Source: Ascarosepion bandense
Lineage: Eukaryota; Mollusca; Cephalopoda; Sepiida; Sepiidae
DNA: 64,000 nt
NCBI GenBank assembly: GCA_037127315.1
Contig: JBBBDQ010001287.1
Coordinates: 3,982,501 to 4,046,500, forward strand
Reading direction: 5' to 3'
Each line of letters begins with the position of its first letter. Positions within the stretch are counted from its first letter, which is position 1. The notes under the pieces are model-generated. The model was not told where the DNA came from, made no database searches, and worked only from the letters and a program-made list of their open reading frames with translations. Below, piece by piece: positions 20,861 to 32,214 of the stretch. The translations under genes were made by a program, and so were the position numbers.

Positions 20861-21034
20861 ATCTTCCCTTTTTCTGTCTTTTTGGTAAGTGTTAAGTGCC
20901 TGGTTTTCATTTCTAGTCAATCTTCGTTTTAGGGTAAATTTGTAAAAGCAAATGGCTGTATCTGTTTCTCGATTCGTAGCATCTTTTGTAAAGGAGTAGT
21001 ATTTTTTTTACTTTGTTTTTGTTTTAGTATTGGT

Positions 21035-21465
21035 TTTCCTGTTCCTTTCATTCCTTTCATTCCTTTCATTCCTTTCATTCCTTTCATTCCTTTCGTTCCT
21101 TTCATTCCTTTTATTCCTTTCATTCCTTTTATTCCTTTCATTTCTTTTTATTCCTTTCATTCCTTTCATTCCTTTCATTCCTTTTATTCCTTTCATTCCT
21201 TTCATTCCTTTTATTCCTTTCATTCCTTTTATTCCTTTCATTTCTTTTATTCCTTTCATTCCTTTCATTCCTTTCATTCCTTTTATTCCTTTCATTCCTT
21301 TCGTTCCTTTCATTCCTTTCATTCCTTTTATTCCTTTCATTCCTTTTATTCCTTTCATTCCTTTCATTCCTTTCATTCTTTTATTCCTTTCATTCCTTTT
21401 ATTCCTTTTATTCCTTTCATTCCTTTCATTCCTTTTATTCCTTTCATTCCTTTCATTCTTTTTCT
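21035..21465. repeat. (ATTCC/TTTCA)n ~10-bp minisatellite
   Basis: Reiterated TTCCTTTCAT with TTCCTTTTAT variants, about 43 units. The 122- to 192-residue frames on both strands (FIPFIPF and MKGIKGM patterns) are translations of this repeat. Confidence 0.95.
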
Positions 21466-21607
21466 CTCCCAGTAATCACTTATATTATCGCCTTGCTTGG
21501 GTTGAGATGATTTTTTTAAAAAAAACAGGAAACAATTCTAAGACGCAGAGCAGCATAACTATTTACAATAGATTTGTCAGCCATCGTGAGACGATTGCTT
21601 TGTTTTA

Positions 21608-24600
21608 ATCATCTCACCCCAAGCAAGGTGGTATTGCCGCTATTGTGGAAGGGAGTTACAGCGTGTGAAAGTGGACCAGTAAGTAGACTTTAGGGTGGGG
21701 GTGATAACAATAAAGAAACACGGTTCAAGAAGACGATAGTTTGCAATTAGTGTTGCACTGAAATTTTTGGTGGCAGGGAAGTAGTAAATCGAGAGTTCTA
21801 GAAGCGAGAAGTGTGAGAGAAAAAATATTTGAATAGAAGTGTCGGTTGCATCTAGATAGTTCAACAGTAAGAGGGTGAGAATTAGTTGCCTGTCTAGTTG
21901 GACGATTAAATTCGTGGAGGCGAAACACTAAGGTGAACGGCACACCAGAAAAGATTACAATGGAAATATTTGTGAAAAAAGACGAAATAAACCTACATGA
22001 AGTATCCAAGAAAGTGACTGATTTAAAAAAAAAACGGAAACAATTATAAAAAGCAAACCAGCTTTACTATTATGACAAAAATCGAATATTGTGGATTGAG
22101 TAAATTCGTATATAGGAGGTACCAGTGAGTTAAGTTCATCAGAGCAGAAGCCGTGAAATATTTGTAGACACGTAGACACGTAGTACCGGCGAGAAAATGA
22201 CTGTATCCAAGCTGCCAACTCAGGATCAATCACATTGCAGATTCTCCGTTGAATTTTGTCAAGGACCTTAAAGTGGATAGCAGGAGCACCCAACAAGATA
22301 TGGCAGCAGTATTCAATGCACGGGCGGATGCCAAGTCGGGATCGATCACATTACAGATTCTCCGTTGGATTTTGTCATGGACGCCTAGGTGGATAGCAGG
22401 AGCACCCAACAAGATATGGCAGCAGTATTCAATGCACGGGCGGATGCCAAGTCGGGATCGATCACATTACAGATTCTCCGTTGGATTTTGTCATGGACGC
22501 CTAGGTGGATAGCAGGAGCACCCAACAAGATATGGCAGCAGTATTCAATGCACGGGCGGATGCCAAGTCGGGATCGATCACATTACAGATTCTCCGTTGG
22601 ATTTTGTCATGGACGCCTAGGTGGATAGCAGGAGCACCCAACAAGATATGGCAGCAGTATTCAATGCACGGGCGGATGCCAAGTCGGGATCGATCACATT
22701 ACAGATTCTCCGTTGGATTTTGTCATGGACGCCTAGGTGGATAGCAGGTGCACCCAACAAGATATGGCAGCAATATTCAATGCACGGGCGGATGCCAAGT
22801 CGGGATCGATCACATTACAGATTCTCCGTTGGATTTTGTCATGGACGCCTAGGTGGATAGCAGGAGCACCCAACAAGATATGGCAGCAGTATTCAATGCA
22901 CGGGCGGATGCCAAGTCGGGATCGATCACATTACAGATTCTCCGTTGGATTTTGTCATGGACGCCTAGGTGGATAGCAGGAGCACCCAACAAGATATGGC
23001 AGCAGTATTCAATGCACGGGCGGATGCCAAGTCGGGATCGATCACATTACAGATTCTCCGTTGGATTTTGTCATGGACGCCTAGGTGGATAGCAGGAGCA
23101 CCCAACAAGATATGGCAGCAGTATTCAATGCACGGGCGGATGCCAAGTCGGGATCGATCACATTACAGATTCTCCGTTGGATTTTGTCATGGACGCCTAG
23201 GTGGATAGCAGGAACACCCGACCAGATATGGCAGCAGTATTCAATGCATGGGCAGATGCCAAGTCGGGATCGATCACATTACAGATTCTCCGTTAGATTT
23301 TGTCAAGGATCCCTAGGTGGATAGCAGGATCACCCGACCAGATATAGCAGCAGTATTCAATGCACGGGCGGATGCCAAGTCGGGATCGATCACATTACAG
23401 ATTCTCCGTTGGATTTTATCATGGACGCCTAGGTGGATAGCAGGAGCACCCAACAAGATATGGCAGCAGTATTCAATGCACGGGCGGATGCCAAGTCGGG
23501 ATCGATCACATTACAGATTCTCCGTTGGATTTTGTCATGGACGCCTAGGTGGATAGCAGGAGCACCCAACAAGATATGGCAGCAGTATTCAATGCACGGG
23601 CGGATGCCAAGTCGGGATCGATCACATTACAGATTCTCCGTTGGATTTTGTCATGGACGCCTAGGTGGATAGCAGGAGCACCCAACAAGATATGGCAGCA
23701 GTATTCAATGCACGGGCGGATGCCAAGTCGGGATCGATCACATTACAGATTCTCCGTTGGATTTTGTCATGGACGCCTAGGTGGATAGCAGGAACACCCG
23801 ACCAGATATGGCAGCAGTATTCAATGCATGGGCAGATGCCAAGTCGGGATCGATCACATTACAGATTCTCCGTTAGATTTTGTCAAGGATCCCTAGGTGG
23901 ATAGCAGGATCACCCGACCAGATATAGTAGCAGTATTCAATGCACGGGCGGATGCCAAGTCGGGATCGATCACATTACAGATTCTCCGTTGGATTTTATC
24001 ATGGACGCCTAGGTGGATAGCAGGAGCACCCAACAAGATATGGCAGCAGTATTCAATGCACGGGCGGATGCCAAGTCGGGATCGATCACATTACAGATTC
24101 TCCGTTGGATTTTGTCATGGACGCCTAGGTGGATAGCAGGAGCACCCAACAAGATATGGCAGCAGTATTCAATGCACGGGCGGATGCCAAGTCGGGATCG
24201 ATCACATTACAGATTCTCCGTCGGATTTTGTCATGGACGCCTAGGTGGATAGCAGGAACACCCAAAAAGATATGGCAGCAGTATTCAATGCACGGGCGAA
24301 TGGTAGATTTTTATATGTGCAGAATTGTTTCAGACGGGAAAAACTTCCTGGCCCTGCACAGAGAACCAACCTTGTTAACAGCGGATTTAGCTATGGATTC
24401 TATGTAGACATTTCACTTGATGTCTGTTGGCGAGAGTTAACTGGAGGAGACGCAGTGTTTTACATTCAGGGAGACTAGCCTGATCCATGCTAATGGGTGT
24501 AGGAGCACTTGTCTGTGATGGTTAATAGATAGCAGCCTCGTTTTAGAGGCGTTAAAAAAATGTGATATTTCTTACCCCAGTCCACCACGTAATAGAGGTT

Positions 24601-24745
24601 TTTTTCAAGCACGGCAGCGAGGTTTGCTTTGTCAGCCTCGGCAGAATTTCGATCAAGGCGAGAGTAAACCGTAGTGTCTTCAGCGTATATGCCTACTTGG
24701 GAGAGACCTCAGCCGCACAGTCCTCAATGGGGAGACTAAAGATAT
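21608..24745 (-). pseudogene. LINE (subfamily A) with internal 116-bp expansion
   Basis: Read on the minus strand from 24745 down: a degenerate catalytic motif C, YAED at 24687-24676 (YADD expected), a DWGKK-like segment near 24590, and a K-L-LTI-like thumb region. Next comes WSGAPAIHLGVLDKIQRRIC, NVIDPDLA, where the array begins. After 22270 the order resumes with Y-LQIFHGFCSDELNSLVP, FRLHEFNRPTRQAT, NSHPLTVEL and FFAR-like residues, then the tail (minus sense GGCAATACCACCTTGCTTGG) at 21608-21660. Many frameshifts and stops. It is the longest minus-strand copy, but the RT core and endonuclease are absent. Confidence 0.85.
22273..24300. repeat. 116-bp tandem array, about 18 copies, derived from LINE coding sequence
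   Basis: The unit starts GGTGGATAGCAGGAGCACCC at 22273 and repeats every 116 bp to 24245 with nearly no indels. It encodes, on the minus strand, the CIEYCC-WSGAPA-HLGV-DKIQRR-CNVIDPDLA segment. Because 116 is not a multiple of three, the frame changes in each unit. Variant units at 23201 and 23317 recur as a pair at 23781 and 23897, giving a 580-bp (5 x 116) higher-order period. The plus-strand 79-residue frames are shadows. Confidence 0.95.
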
Positions 24746-24904
24746 TGTTTTAAGGGAAATCAGGGAATAAGTCCCAATCGGCTCTTTGGTAGCAGTAGGA
24801 TATTCTGCTAGTCTGAGGTTCTTGGGTGGAGATGATTACGGAAACCACCGCATGGTCAGAATTTCTGACGAGGCAGAGTTGCTTAACATTGAAAGAGTCA
24901 GGAA

Positions 24905-25335
24905 TTTTTTTAAAATCGTGTCACCCCAAGCAAGGCATTCCACTGCCACTATAGCGCAGGTGGTTACATAGAGCGATTGGGTATAAGAAATGTCAGAAGG
25001 AGGGTGATAGACGACTTAGGAATGTACATAGGGAGAGAGTTGGAGAGAGTGGGTGTGAGGTTGTAGCCGTCGGGGAAGCAAGCATGCGGTAGAGATTTCC
25101 ACAGGCGGGAAGTGCGAGGAAAGCAGCTATTGGAGTAGAAGCCATGAAAGTATTTATAGAAGAGGCACAAGAAATCCACGTCACGCCGGTGAGAGAGCTA
25201 CTGCAGGCGGTCAGCCATGACGGTATCAATCACATTACAGATTCTTCGCTGAAATTTTGTCAAGAATCCCGAGGAGAATAGAAGGGGCACCCGACCAGAT
25301 GTGGCAGCAGTACTCAATATGGAGGTAAAACAGAG
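24905..25335 (-). pseudogene. LINE (subfamily A) fragment, minus strand
   Basis: The tail in minus sense (CACCCCAAGCAAGGCATTCC) is at 24920-24945. Coding pieces on the minus strand include SCFPRTSRLWKSLPHACFPD, GYNLT, LCLFYKYFHGFYSN, and ILDKISAK-like to WSGAPS at about 25290. A deletion joins FHGFYSN directly to SCFPRTSR. It lies next to the upstream end of the previous LINE copy. Confidence 0.85.
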
Positions 25336-25339
25336 ATCT

Positions 25340-26265
25340 AGCAGTGAGTCAAGTCTGTTAAGATTATTAGAAAAACGCGTGAGGACAAGGAATGATGGCG
25401 TGTAGAATTTGACGCTAATAGAGTGTACTTTGTCTATATTTGTGTGTAGCTGTGAAAAGAGATATAAAGGAGAAACAGGCCGCTCCCTTAAGGTAATGCT
25501 ATAGCGGGTTGCTTATCTATTCTTTTTCTGTTAGTGGGAGTCCGTTCTAGTGAAGGGTAGTTGTATACTGTTGCCGTTTAAGGGAATTTGGCCTCGTTGT
25601 AGATAGCCCACTATAAGTCATGAAATGATTATATAATCATGAAAAACAAATTGAGTTGAAAAATATCATTTTATATATACACATATCAATTAATGTTTTT
25701 ACAATTAAAGTAATACTTGAATATAGATCCAGTGGAGGTTAAAATGTTCATGGCAAATAAAATACTGCAAGAGAATCAATGCTTAGGAATGTGGGGAGCG
25801 TGTAAGTGAGGAATGTATTTGATGTAGTTGCTCCTTAGGTCAGTAAGTAGTTTTGAGACAGGGGAGAAAGAAAGAGGCAAGCGTAGTAGCCGCTTGACTT
25901 AGGTCAAGGGGATATTGATTACACTCTTCTCCTCGAGGTCTGTCTGCTGGGGTCTGTCTGTATCCACTTTTTATATCTTCTTTTTTGATCACAGGAAATT
26001 TCTATCTCCTGAAATGGCAACAAAGATAAGGACAATAGTCCGAACAATGTAAATACTAATGAATTATGTAAATACTGTATTGAAGAAACGAGAAGTAGAA
26101 AAAAACAGCTAGCTAACAAGCTTGTGTTTTTGAATATTGGAAAATAATTAGCAAGATAGTAAGGCAACAAATATTGACAAAAAATTTCGAAGAGTCTTGA
26201 TCACTTACAATCTAAAAGGACACAATGCAAGAAAAAAATAATTTAATCTTTTCTCTCAGATTTAT
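25340..26265. other. Unassigned sequence
   Basis: No motif or repeat copy recognised. The frames are short and unremarkable. Confidence 0.4.
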
Positions 26266-26316
26266 TTCTTTGCGATAATCTAGGTTTCCATCGAAGATAA
26301 ACGCAGATGTGGAAGA

Positions 26317-26682
26317 TTGTGTAGCGTAGATGTTTCCATCTGTTTTTTATCACTGTCGTATATTTTGACTTTGTATTTTATCAGGTTAAGTTTCGTTTAT
26401 CTTTTTATCGTCAATAAAGATGGCGTCTGCTCGCAAATTTTATTGGCTGTTATGCATCTTGGCCTGCTTATTGCTATCTTGAAATGTTCGTTTTCTACTG
26501 AAAAGAAAATGGACAGACGCTTTAGTAGTTCAAATAATGAGGACTTGGAGCGTGTGGCGATCAAAGAAAATCTGTTTTTCTTTGCCCGACAGACACGACT
26601 GGGTGGAGAAGAGTTGATCAAAGGCAAATGGAAACAGCAGCTTTCAACATTTGCTATGATGGCTGAATACGATTTCCTTTAA
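26317..26682 (+). CDS. Weak candidate: small non-repeat open frame, possible broken secreted peptide
   Basis: A 121-residue frame in non-repetitive sequence ends with STEKKMDRRFSSSNNEDLER, ARQTRLGGEEL and AMMAEYDFL, then TAA at 26680-26682. A different frame at 26420 begins MASARKFYWLLCILACLLLS and then meets TGA. That segment has a basic start and hydrophobic core like a signal peptide, in a context AAAGATGG. A single frame change would join it to the charged downstream part. No family was recognised, and chance open frames of this length are expected in 64 kb. It may be a pseudogene, an exon, or nothing. Confidence 0.2.
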   Translation: MCSVDVSICFLSLSYILTLYFIRLSFVYLFIVNKDGVCSQILLAVMHLGLLIAILKCSFSTEKKMDRRFSSSNNEDLERVAIKENLFFFARQTRLGGEELIKGKWKQQLSTFAMMAEYDFL

Positions 26683-26699
26683 TTCCCCTTAGTAAATCT

Positions 26700-27330
26700 C
26701 TTTCGCTATTATTCTACCAAAAGTTTTCTCCCCTTGCGTAACGAACTCTTCTCTTTTGTTGGCATTGTATCTATTTTATTTTAATTTAAGTTTTAGCAAA
26801 TGCCGCCTTCGAGATGATGAATGAAGGCGATTTTATAATTGAATACAATCTTTTTTTTTTAATTTTTAGAACGGGAATTATTTTTTAAAAATATAATTTT
26901 TTAAATTTTTTAATTATTATTTTATGTTATGATATGTTATTTGTTTATTTATTCGTAGTCAAAACTGGAATTCCTTCCGGGGCAAAGCTAAAAGCAGGTT
27001 TTAAATATAACGAGTGATTTATTATTTAAAAAACAAAAACACAAAATAAAAAAACCAACAACAAAAAACGCCTTTCTCATTGCATATTTATTTTATTTCA
27101 AGTTTACGATGTATTCGGAGAGTGACTCTTTAGGAAGGAAGCCTTATCACAGACAAAAGCTTCTTTTTTAATAATATTCATTTTTTTAAAAATCTTTTCA
27201 TCGCTTTTTTTTAATGTTTTTTTTTTTATTTTTCATTCCTTTGCTTTTAGTTTTCCACCAAGTTCTTTTTCTTCTTGTCATTTGTTCAATCTTAATTTTC
27301 TTCCATTTTCTCTTTATCTTTAAGCCACCG
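26700..27330. other. AT-rich unassigned sequence
   Basis: Homopolymer-rich AT DNA; nothing recognised. Confidence 0.5.
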
Positions 27331-27339
27331 TAATGTTTT

Positions 27340-27721
27340 ATAATCATTTTTCTACACTTTTTTGTTTTATTGCTTATTTCTGTTTTACAATTTTTTTACC
27401 TTCTTTTTTTCTCTTATATTCTTACTCATGGCCTCTTCTATTTTTTATATTATCTTTTACTTTTTTTTTTCGTCAGTCTTATTCGTATTTTCTCTCTTTA
27501 TCGTTCTTTCGTTTAAATTTTATTTTTCGTCAAACTTCTTCGGCCTTTCTTTTTTTTCTTTTTTTTTCTTTTTTTCCTTCTTCCCTTTCTTTCTTTCTTT
27601 CTTTTATTCGTATTTGCTTCAATTTTGCATTTTTGTTTTACCTTTTCTCTTCCGTCAGTCTTGTTCGCATGTCCTTTTTTGTCATTTGTTTCTTTTAAGT
27701 TTTCTTTTTCGTCAGATTTGC

Positions 27722-27757
<36 letters not shown>

Positions 27758-28680
27758 TTATCCAGTTCTGTTCTCTGTATTTCTTTAAATGTGTATTTTC
27801 CGTCCTTTCTGTCTTCCTTTCCAATATTCCTTTTATCTTATCTGCTTCCATTTTGTCTGTTTCTTTTACATTTTCTCTTTTTTTTTCTTTCCTTCTTTTT
27901 TCTTTTCTTTTCTTTCGTCTTATATTTTTTTCTCTTTTTCTTTTAATCCTATTGTATCTTCTATTTTGTGTCTTTATTTGAACTTTACTTTTCCGTTAGT
28001 TTTGATCGTCATATTTTTCTTTCATTGTTTTTTTCTTTCATTGTTTTTTTCTTTCATTGTTTTTTTTCTTTCATTGTTTTTTTCTTTCATTTTTTTTTCT
28101 TTCATTGTTTTTTCTTTCATTGTTTTTTCTTTCATTGTTTTTTCTTTCATTGATTTTTTCTTTCATTGTTTTTTTCTTTCATTGTTTTTTTCTTTCAATG
28201 TTTTTTTCTTTCATTGTTTTTTCTTTCATTGTTTTTTTCTTTCATTGTTTTTTCTTTCATTGTTTTTTTCTTTTATTTTCCTCATTTTCGATTTTGCGTT
28301 TTGTGTTACTTTTCTTTTCCGTTTAAGTTTTTCTTTCTTTCTCTCTTTCCTTTTCCGTTTTGATTGTCTTCTTTTTTTACCTTTTTTTTACCCTCAATTG
28401 GCTTTCTTTCTTTTTTTTTTTTCTTTTTTTTTATTTTCTTTCGTTCTTTCTTTCTCTTTTGCTTTTACTCGTATCTACTTCTATTTGGTATCCTTCCTTT
28501 ACTTATTCTGTTCTTTCTGTCATTATTTCTTTTTTTCTTCCTCAACTTCTTCTTTGTCTTTTCATCTTTCCCTCCTCCATTTTTCTCTTTCTTTTCCTTT
28601 TGTCCTTCCTTTCCCCTCAATCTTATTTATCCCTTCTTTCTTTCTTTCTTTCTTTCTTTTAATCATTTATAAGCTTTTTT
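27340..28680. repeat. 1.3-kb pyrimidine-rich (TTTC-type) tract
   Basis: Almost all C and T on the plus strand, with embedded (CTTT)n (27722-27762 and 28640-28660). There is also an array of about 17 TTTCATTGTTTTTC units of 14-17 bp at 28018-28272. Phe/Ser-rich frames of up to 304 residues are compositional and not genes. Confidence 0.9.
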
Positions 28681-28719
28681 TTTTCTTGCGTCTTTATCGT
28701 TAGGGTCATTTATTTTTCC

Positions 28720-29030
28720 AATTCGCTTAATGAATTGATCAGGAAATCTCGCCAGGCGTATTCCTGACACATAGACACGTAAAAAGACAGAAAGATGGAT
28801 TCACATACACAGATAAAAGTACACGCATGCGCATACACATTCTTACAATCAAATGCAGACGACCAAACTTTCTTATACACATAAAGATACATAATTTCAC
28901 TAAGAATGATTGTCATGTATTTCTGTTGGGTATTTTATTGCGTCTTCCTTATGTACGATTAAGAGGGTTTTTTTTATCAGTGCATGTATAAACTGTTCGA
29001 ATGTTTCTTTGTTTTAATTCCCGAATTTTT
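28720..29030. other. Unassigned sequence
   Basis: Nothing recognised. Confidence 0.4.
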
Positions 29031-29034
29031 TTTT

Positions 29035-29510
29035 TTTAATCATATCACCCCAAGCAAGCCGACAACGCCACTGATGCGCAGGGGGCTACGTAAGGGTAAA
29101 AAGAATGGAAAAGAGAAAGCCGGAAACCACATCCTAAACAGGAAACAAGGGATGAGCCTCTTCACCTGTTCAATAGACGTAGGTGAAGTGTGAACAAGGC
29201 GATAGTTTAGTCTATCTACTCCAATTGAATCAATAAATAAATAAATAAAAGAAAAGAGTGAAAAGATTGGAAAAGAGAAAACCGGAAACCGCATGCTAAA
29301 CAGGAAACAAGGGATGAACCTCTTCACCTGTTCAATAGATGTGGGTGGAGTGTGAACCGGGCGATAGTTTAGTCTATCTACTCCAATTGAAAAAAATAAA
29401 GAAAAGAGTGAAAAGATTGAAAAAGAGAAAACCGGAAACCGCATTCTAAACAGGAAACAGGGCTGAGCCTCTTCACCTGTTCACTAGATGTGGTTGGAGT
29501 GTGAATACAG
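29035..29510 (-). mobile_element. LINE subfamily B tail with three tandem modules
   Basis: The minus-strand tail (CACCCCAAGCAAGCCGACAACGCC at 29044) is followed upstream by three ~160-bp modules starting near 29090, 29260 and 29400. Each holds GAAAGCCGGAAACC, CATCCTAAACAGGAAACAAGGG, CTTCACCTGTTCAATAGA and GGTGTGAAC-type sequence. The same module is repeated four times at 51745-52290. Confidence 0.85.
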
Positions 29511-29649
29511 CCAGTTAAATGCGTCCGTATTCATAGTTGATGGAGTTGATTTTGTTTATTTAGTTTTCTGATGAGAATTTTCACTGAGAAGTTTTAGAGT
29601 GAGTAGCGACTGTTATATTTGTTTTTCTACGAGGGAAAACTAAAATAAA

Positions 29650-30258
29650 ACAGGTGCAGAATTTTAAATACCTGTTACGTATTCTGGCAGAGGATGGAAA
29701 GTGTGACACTGAGATCCGAAGAAGCATTGGCATGGTCAGGGACGCATTTTAAATGCTAGGCAGAGTACTGAGAAAGAGGAAGAGCTCATTAAAAATATAG
29801 AAAAGTATGCTGGACTGTTATGTGTCTTTCTATGTAACAGCGAATGTCTGACAATCTCTTCATGGTTGAAGAAGCGGTTCGAAGCAACGGAATTGTGGTT
29901 CTACAGAAGCATGCTGAGACTAACATGGACCGAGCACGTAAGCAACAACAAGGTGTTGGAGAGAATACAAACAAAGAAAAAAAGTATGCTCAGCATCAGA
30001 AAGAGAAAGCTGAATTTTCTGGGACACGTAATAAGAAAAGAGGGTTTGGAGAATTTAATACTCACAAGACGGATAGAGGTAGAAAGAGACAGAGGAAAGC
30101 AGCCCGAAACATATTTGATGGGCTTCAGCAAGTGAATATCGGAGCGGGGTTTGGGAGAGATACCAAGAGGAAATAAATTAAGAGCGATAAGTATCAGGAG
30201 GACGTGGAGAAATATGTTCGCCTACATCCTGAAGGGACATGGCACATGAAGAAGAAGA
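29650..30258 (+). pseudogene. RTE-like LINE, RT C-terminal domain
   Basis: Pieces in different frames give FKYLLRILAEDGKCDTEIRR, SIGMVRDAF, LWFYRSMLRLTWTEHVSN, SIRKRKLNFLGHVIRKEG, LENLILTRRIEVERDRGKQ and a broken WRNMFAYILKGHGT end. Colinear with 7738-8295. Frameshifts near 29760-29870 and after 30130 inactivate it; the catalytic region is missing. Confidence 0.85.
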
Positions 30259-30259
30259 A

Positions 30260-30680
30260 TGTTGCACATCAAAGTTGGTATATTTTCATGTACGTTTAAA
30301 ATGGTCGTTGTTATGCTTGCTTTAAAAGATGTAGGGTCAACTGTCTTTTGTCGTGATAGTATGTACGACATGAGTGTTTATGAATTTTTTATCAGGAATA
30401 TAGTTTCTCATACCCACAGAGATAAACACATGTACCGATGCTAACACGCAAGCTTAAATAGTCGATATATAAACAGATAAATACACTACCGTCCACATAC
30501 CCACGATTATTGCTAGACTACCGCAATATTGGAACACCTGGCACAAGACTTTCTTCGTAACTTTAAGAGGAAGAAGACAGCAGATGAAATAAATTGCTCG
30601 CAGTCAGATAGCCTGGTAAATCAACGATGCAATTATTTCCCCAACTCTTCACTGAGGTAGGATGTGCAATAATTTTGAAT
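30260..30680. other. Unassigned sequence
   Basis: Nothing recognised. Confidence 0.4.
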
Positions 30681-30761
30681 CAATATACTATAGCATATAT
30701 TTATTAAAATTTATAGTTTAGAACATGTACAAATTATTATCTACTACAAAGTGTGCCTTTT

Positions 30762-30793
30762 GTTTCGACATTGAGAGAACAATGACTCATCGG
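30762..30793 (-). ncRNA. Hammerhead-like motif (good core order)
   Basis: Minus strand: CCGATGA, stem GTCATTG, loop TTCTCT, stem CAATGTC, then GAAAC. Stem II pairs 6 of 7. Only the second base of the CUGAUGA box differs (C for U). The flank shared with 6135-6210 (TTTGTAGTAG, GTACATGTTCTAAA) marks it as part of a dispersed element. Hammerheads are known in Penelope-like element termini; whether stems I and III form here was not tested. Confidence 0.45.
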
Positions 30794-31075
30794 TTAGTAT
30801 GAAAAGAAAATGGAAACTCTTTATCTTATTGATATATCCTGAAAAGGAATACAGTATAAAAAGATCAGTTTAAGAATGGAATTCCAAACCAGGAATAAGA
30901 AATAGAGATTTATTGTATTAAGGTAGAATTAACAATAATACACATATAAGCTAGCCACGGGTTGAAGCGGAATCGACTATCAAATAGTGAACACTTTCGC
31001 CTAAGACCTTTCCGTATTTACTAGCCTTCCCACGCAAGGCCAGATGTGATACATGGTCATTTTATAGTGGGTATT

Positions 31076-31186
31076 CCCGGCCATATAGCCGGGCCAAAAA
31101 ATCTCTGTCTATTTTTCCCCAGTCGTGGTTCTACCCTTCGGCGGAACCACGACTGGGTTTGTGCTCTCTGCTCGGTAGCAGAGAGC
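31076..31186. repeat. Cluster of three short perfect hairpins
   Basis: CCCGGC/GCCGGG (31076-31093), a 14-bp stem 31118-31131 with 31144-31157, and a 10-bp stem 31163-31172 with 31177-31186. The sequence is GC-richer than its surroundings. The 72-residue minus frame over this region has no recognised domain. Confidence 0.8.
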
Positions 31187-31189
31187 GCC

Positions 31190-31675
31190 CTCTACCCGAA
31201 GGCAGAGTGTTGACAGTGTCATAGAGCAGTCAAGTGAATGCTTAAGATCTTTTTCCTCGTCGTACCGCTCGTTACCGTCTTTTATAAAGTAGAGCATTCT
31301 ATTCTCGGGGATGGCAGGATGTTCCACTAAAACACTTATATTTCGCGGATTGTGTGTGAGAGGTAGGTGGGGTGGGAAACGGGAAATTAAGAGTTGTAAG
31401 TTGTCAGTTAGAATTTGAACGAAAAGAAGGAAGAGGTAGAGGATAGTGGTGATTAATGGACGTGTTGAAAATTTTATAGACAGATTTAACCGTAGGCGAT
31501 AAGGTATGGTTCTTTATAGCATTTATGGTCAGTCGTTTGGGTTTAACAAAAGGAAAAAAGATTGGTCAGTCCCTACGACCACTCAGGCTGGGGATCTGCA
31601 TTGACTAGGCCTCCCTGCTTAGTTTGGTGGAGATGCTGCTACCACAGATTTAGAATGTTCGGAACCGGGCTTCTC
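31190..31675. other. Unassigned sequence
   Basis: No repeat copy or domain recognised. Confidence 0.4.
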
Positions 31676-31679
31676 TCAC

Positions 31680-31863
31680 ATTTTTTCATCGTAAACTGAA
31701 TTTTGAAGGCTAAATAAGTCTTCTGAGTAAATGGTATCATGGCTGAAACTAAGAACTACAATTATACCTATTTAGAGCCAAACCCGAAGCAAAAACTAAA
31801 ATAAAAGGTCTGAAAAAAATACAGACATACAGGCAGATAAACAGACACACACAAACATCTTGC

Positions 31864-31903
<40 letters not shown>

Positions 31904-32210
31904 ATCGATTTTCTGCTTTATTGTAAGAACTGCAACCTTGAAACTTCTGAATATCGTTTCTTCTGTCTTTGTCTATGAGTGTACCAAATTTGATTAAAAT
32001 TGGACCACTCCTTCTATAACCCGATTTTTTCGATTATCGATTTTCGATATTTATCGTGGGTACCTCGACACAAAACTAAGCTAAGAACACTCGCAGACGG
32101 TTATAGTACAACTATGTAAATTTTCAAGAAAATCGGTTCAGCCGTTTCTGAGTCTATAGCTAAAGGACACACACAAACACACACACAAAGTTCCATTTAT
32201 AAATAAGTTT
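31680..32210 (-). repeat. Interspersed repeat R1, copy 2
   Basis: Reverse copy of 6330-6850: GAGTAAATGGTATCAT, a (TA)n at 31868-31901, ATCGATTTTCTGC, ATAACCCGATTTTTTCG, GGTACCTCGACACA, AAAATCGGTTCAGCCGTTTC and AAAGTTCCATTTATAAATAAG. The GC-rich terminus is not seen. Confidence 0.8.
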
Positions 32211-32214
32211 AGAT

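Noticed and set aside
21008..21608. Long frames with MKGIKGM and FIPFIPF repeats
   Set aside because: They are translations of the ATTCC-type ~10-bp minisatellite; indel units shift the frame freely.
22249..24478. Series of identical 79-residue plus-strand frames, looking like a repeated gene cassette
   Set aside because: Antisense shadows of a LINE segment repeated every 116 bp; the frame changes in each unit.
27333..28703. Phe/Ser-rich frames up to 304 residues resembling membrane proteins
   Set aside because: Pure pyrimidine-tract composition with several overlapping frames; no start context or conserved domain.
31109..31327. 72-residue minus frame as a gag-like peptide
   Set aside because: No zinc knuckle or other gag feature and it overlaps the hairpin cluster.
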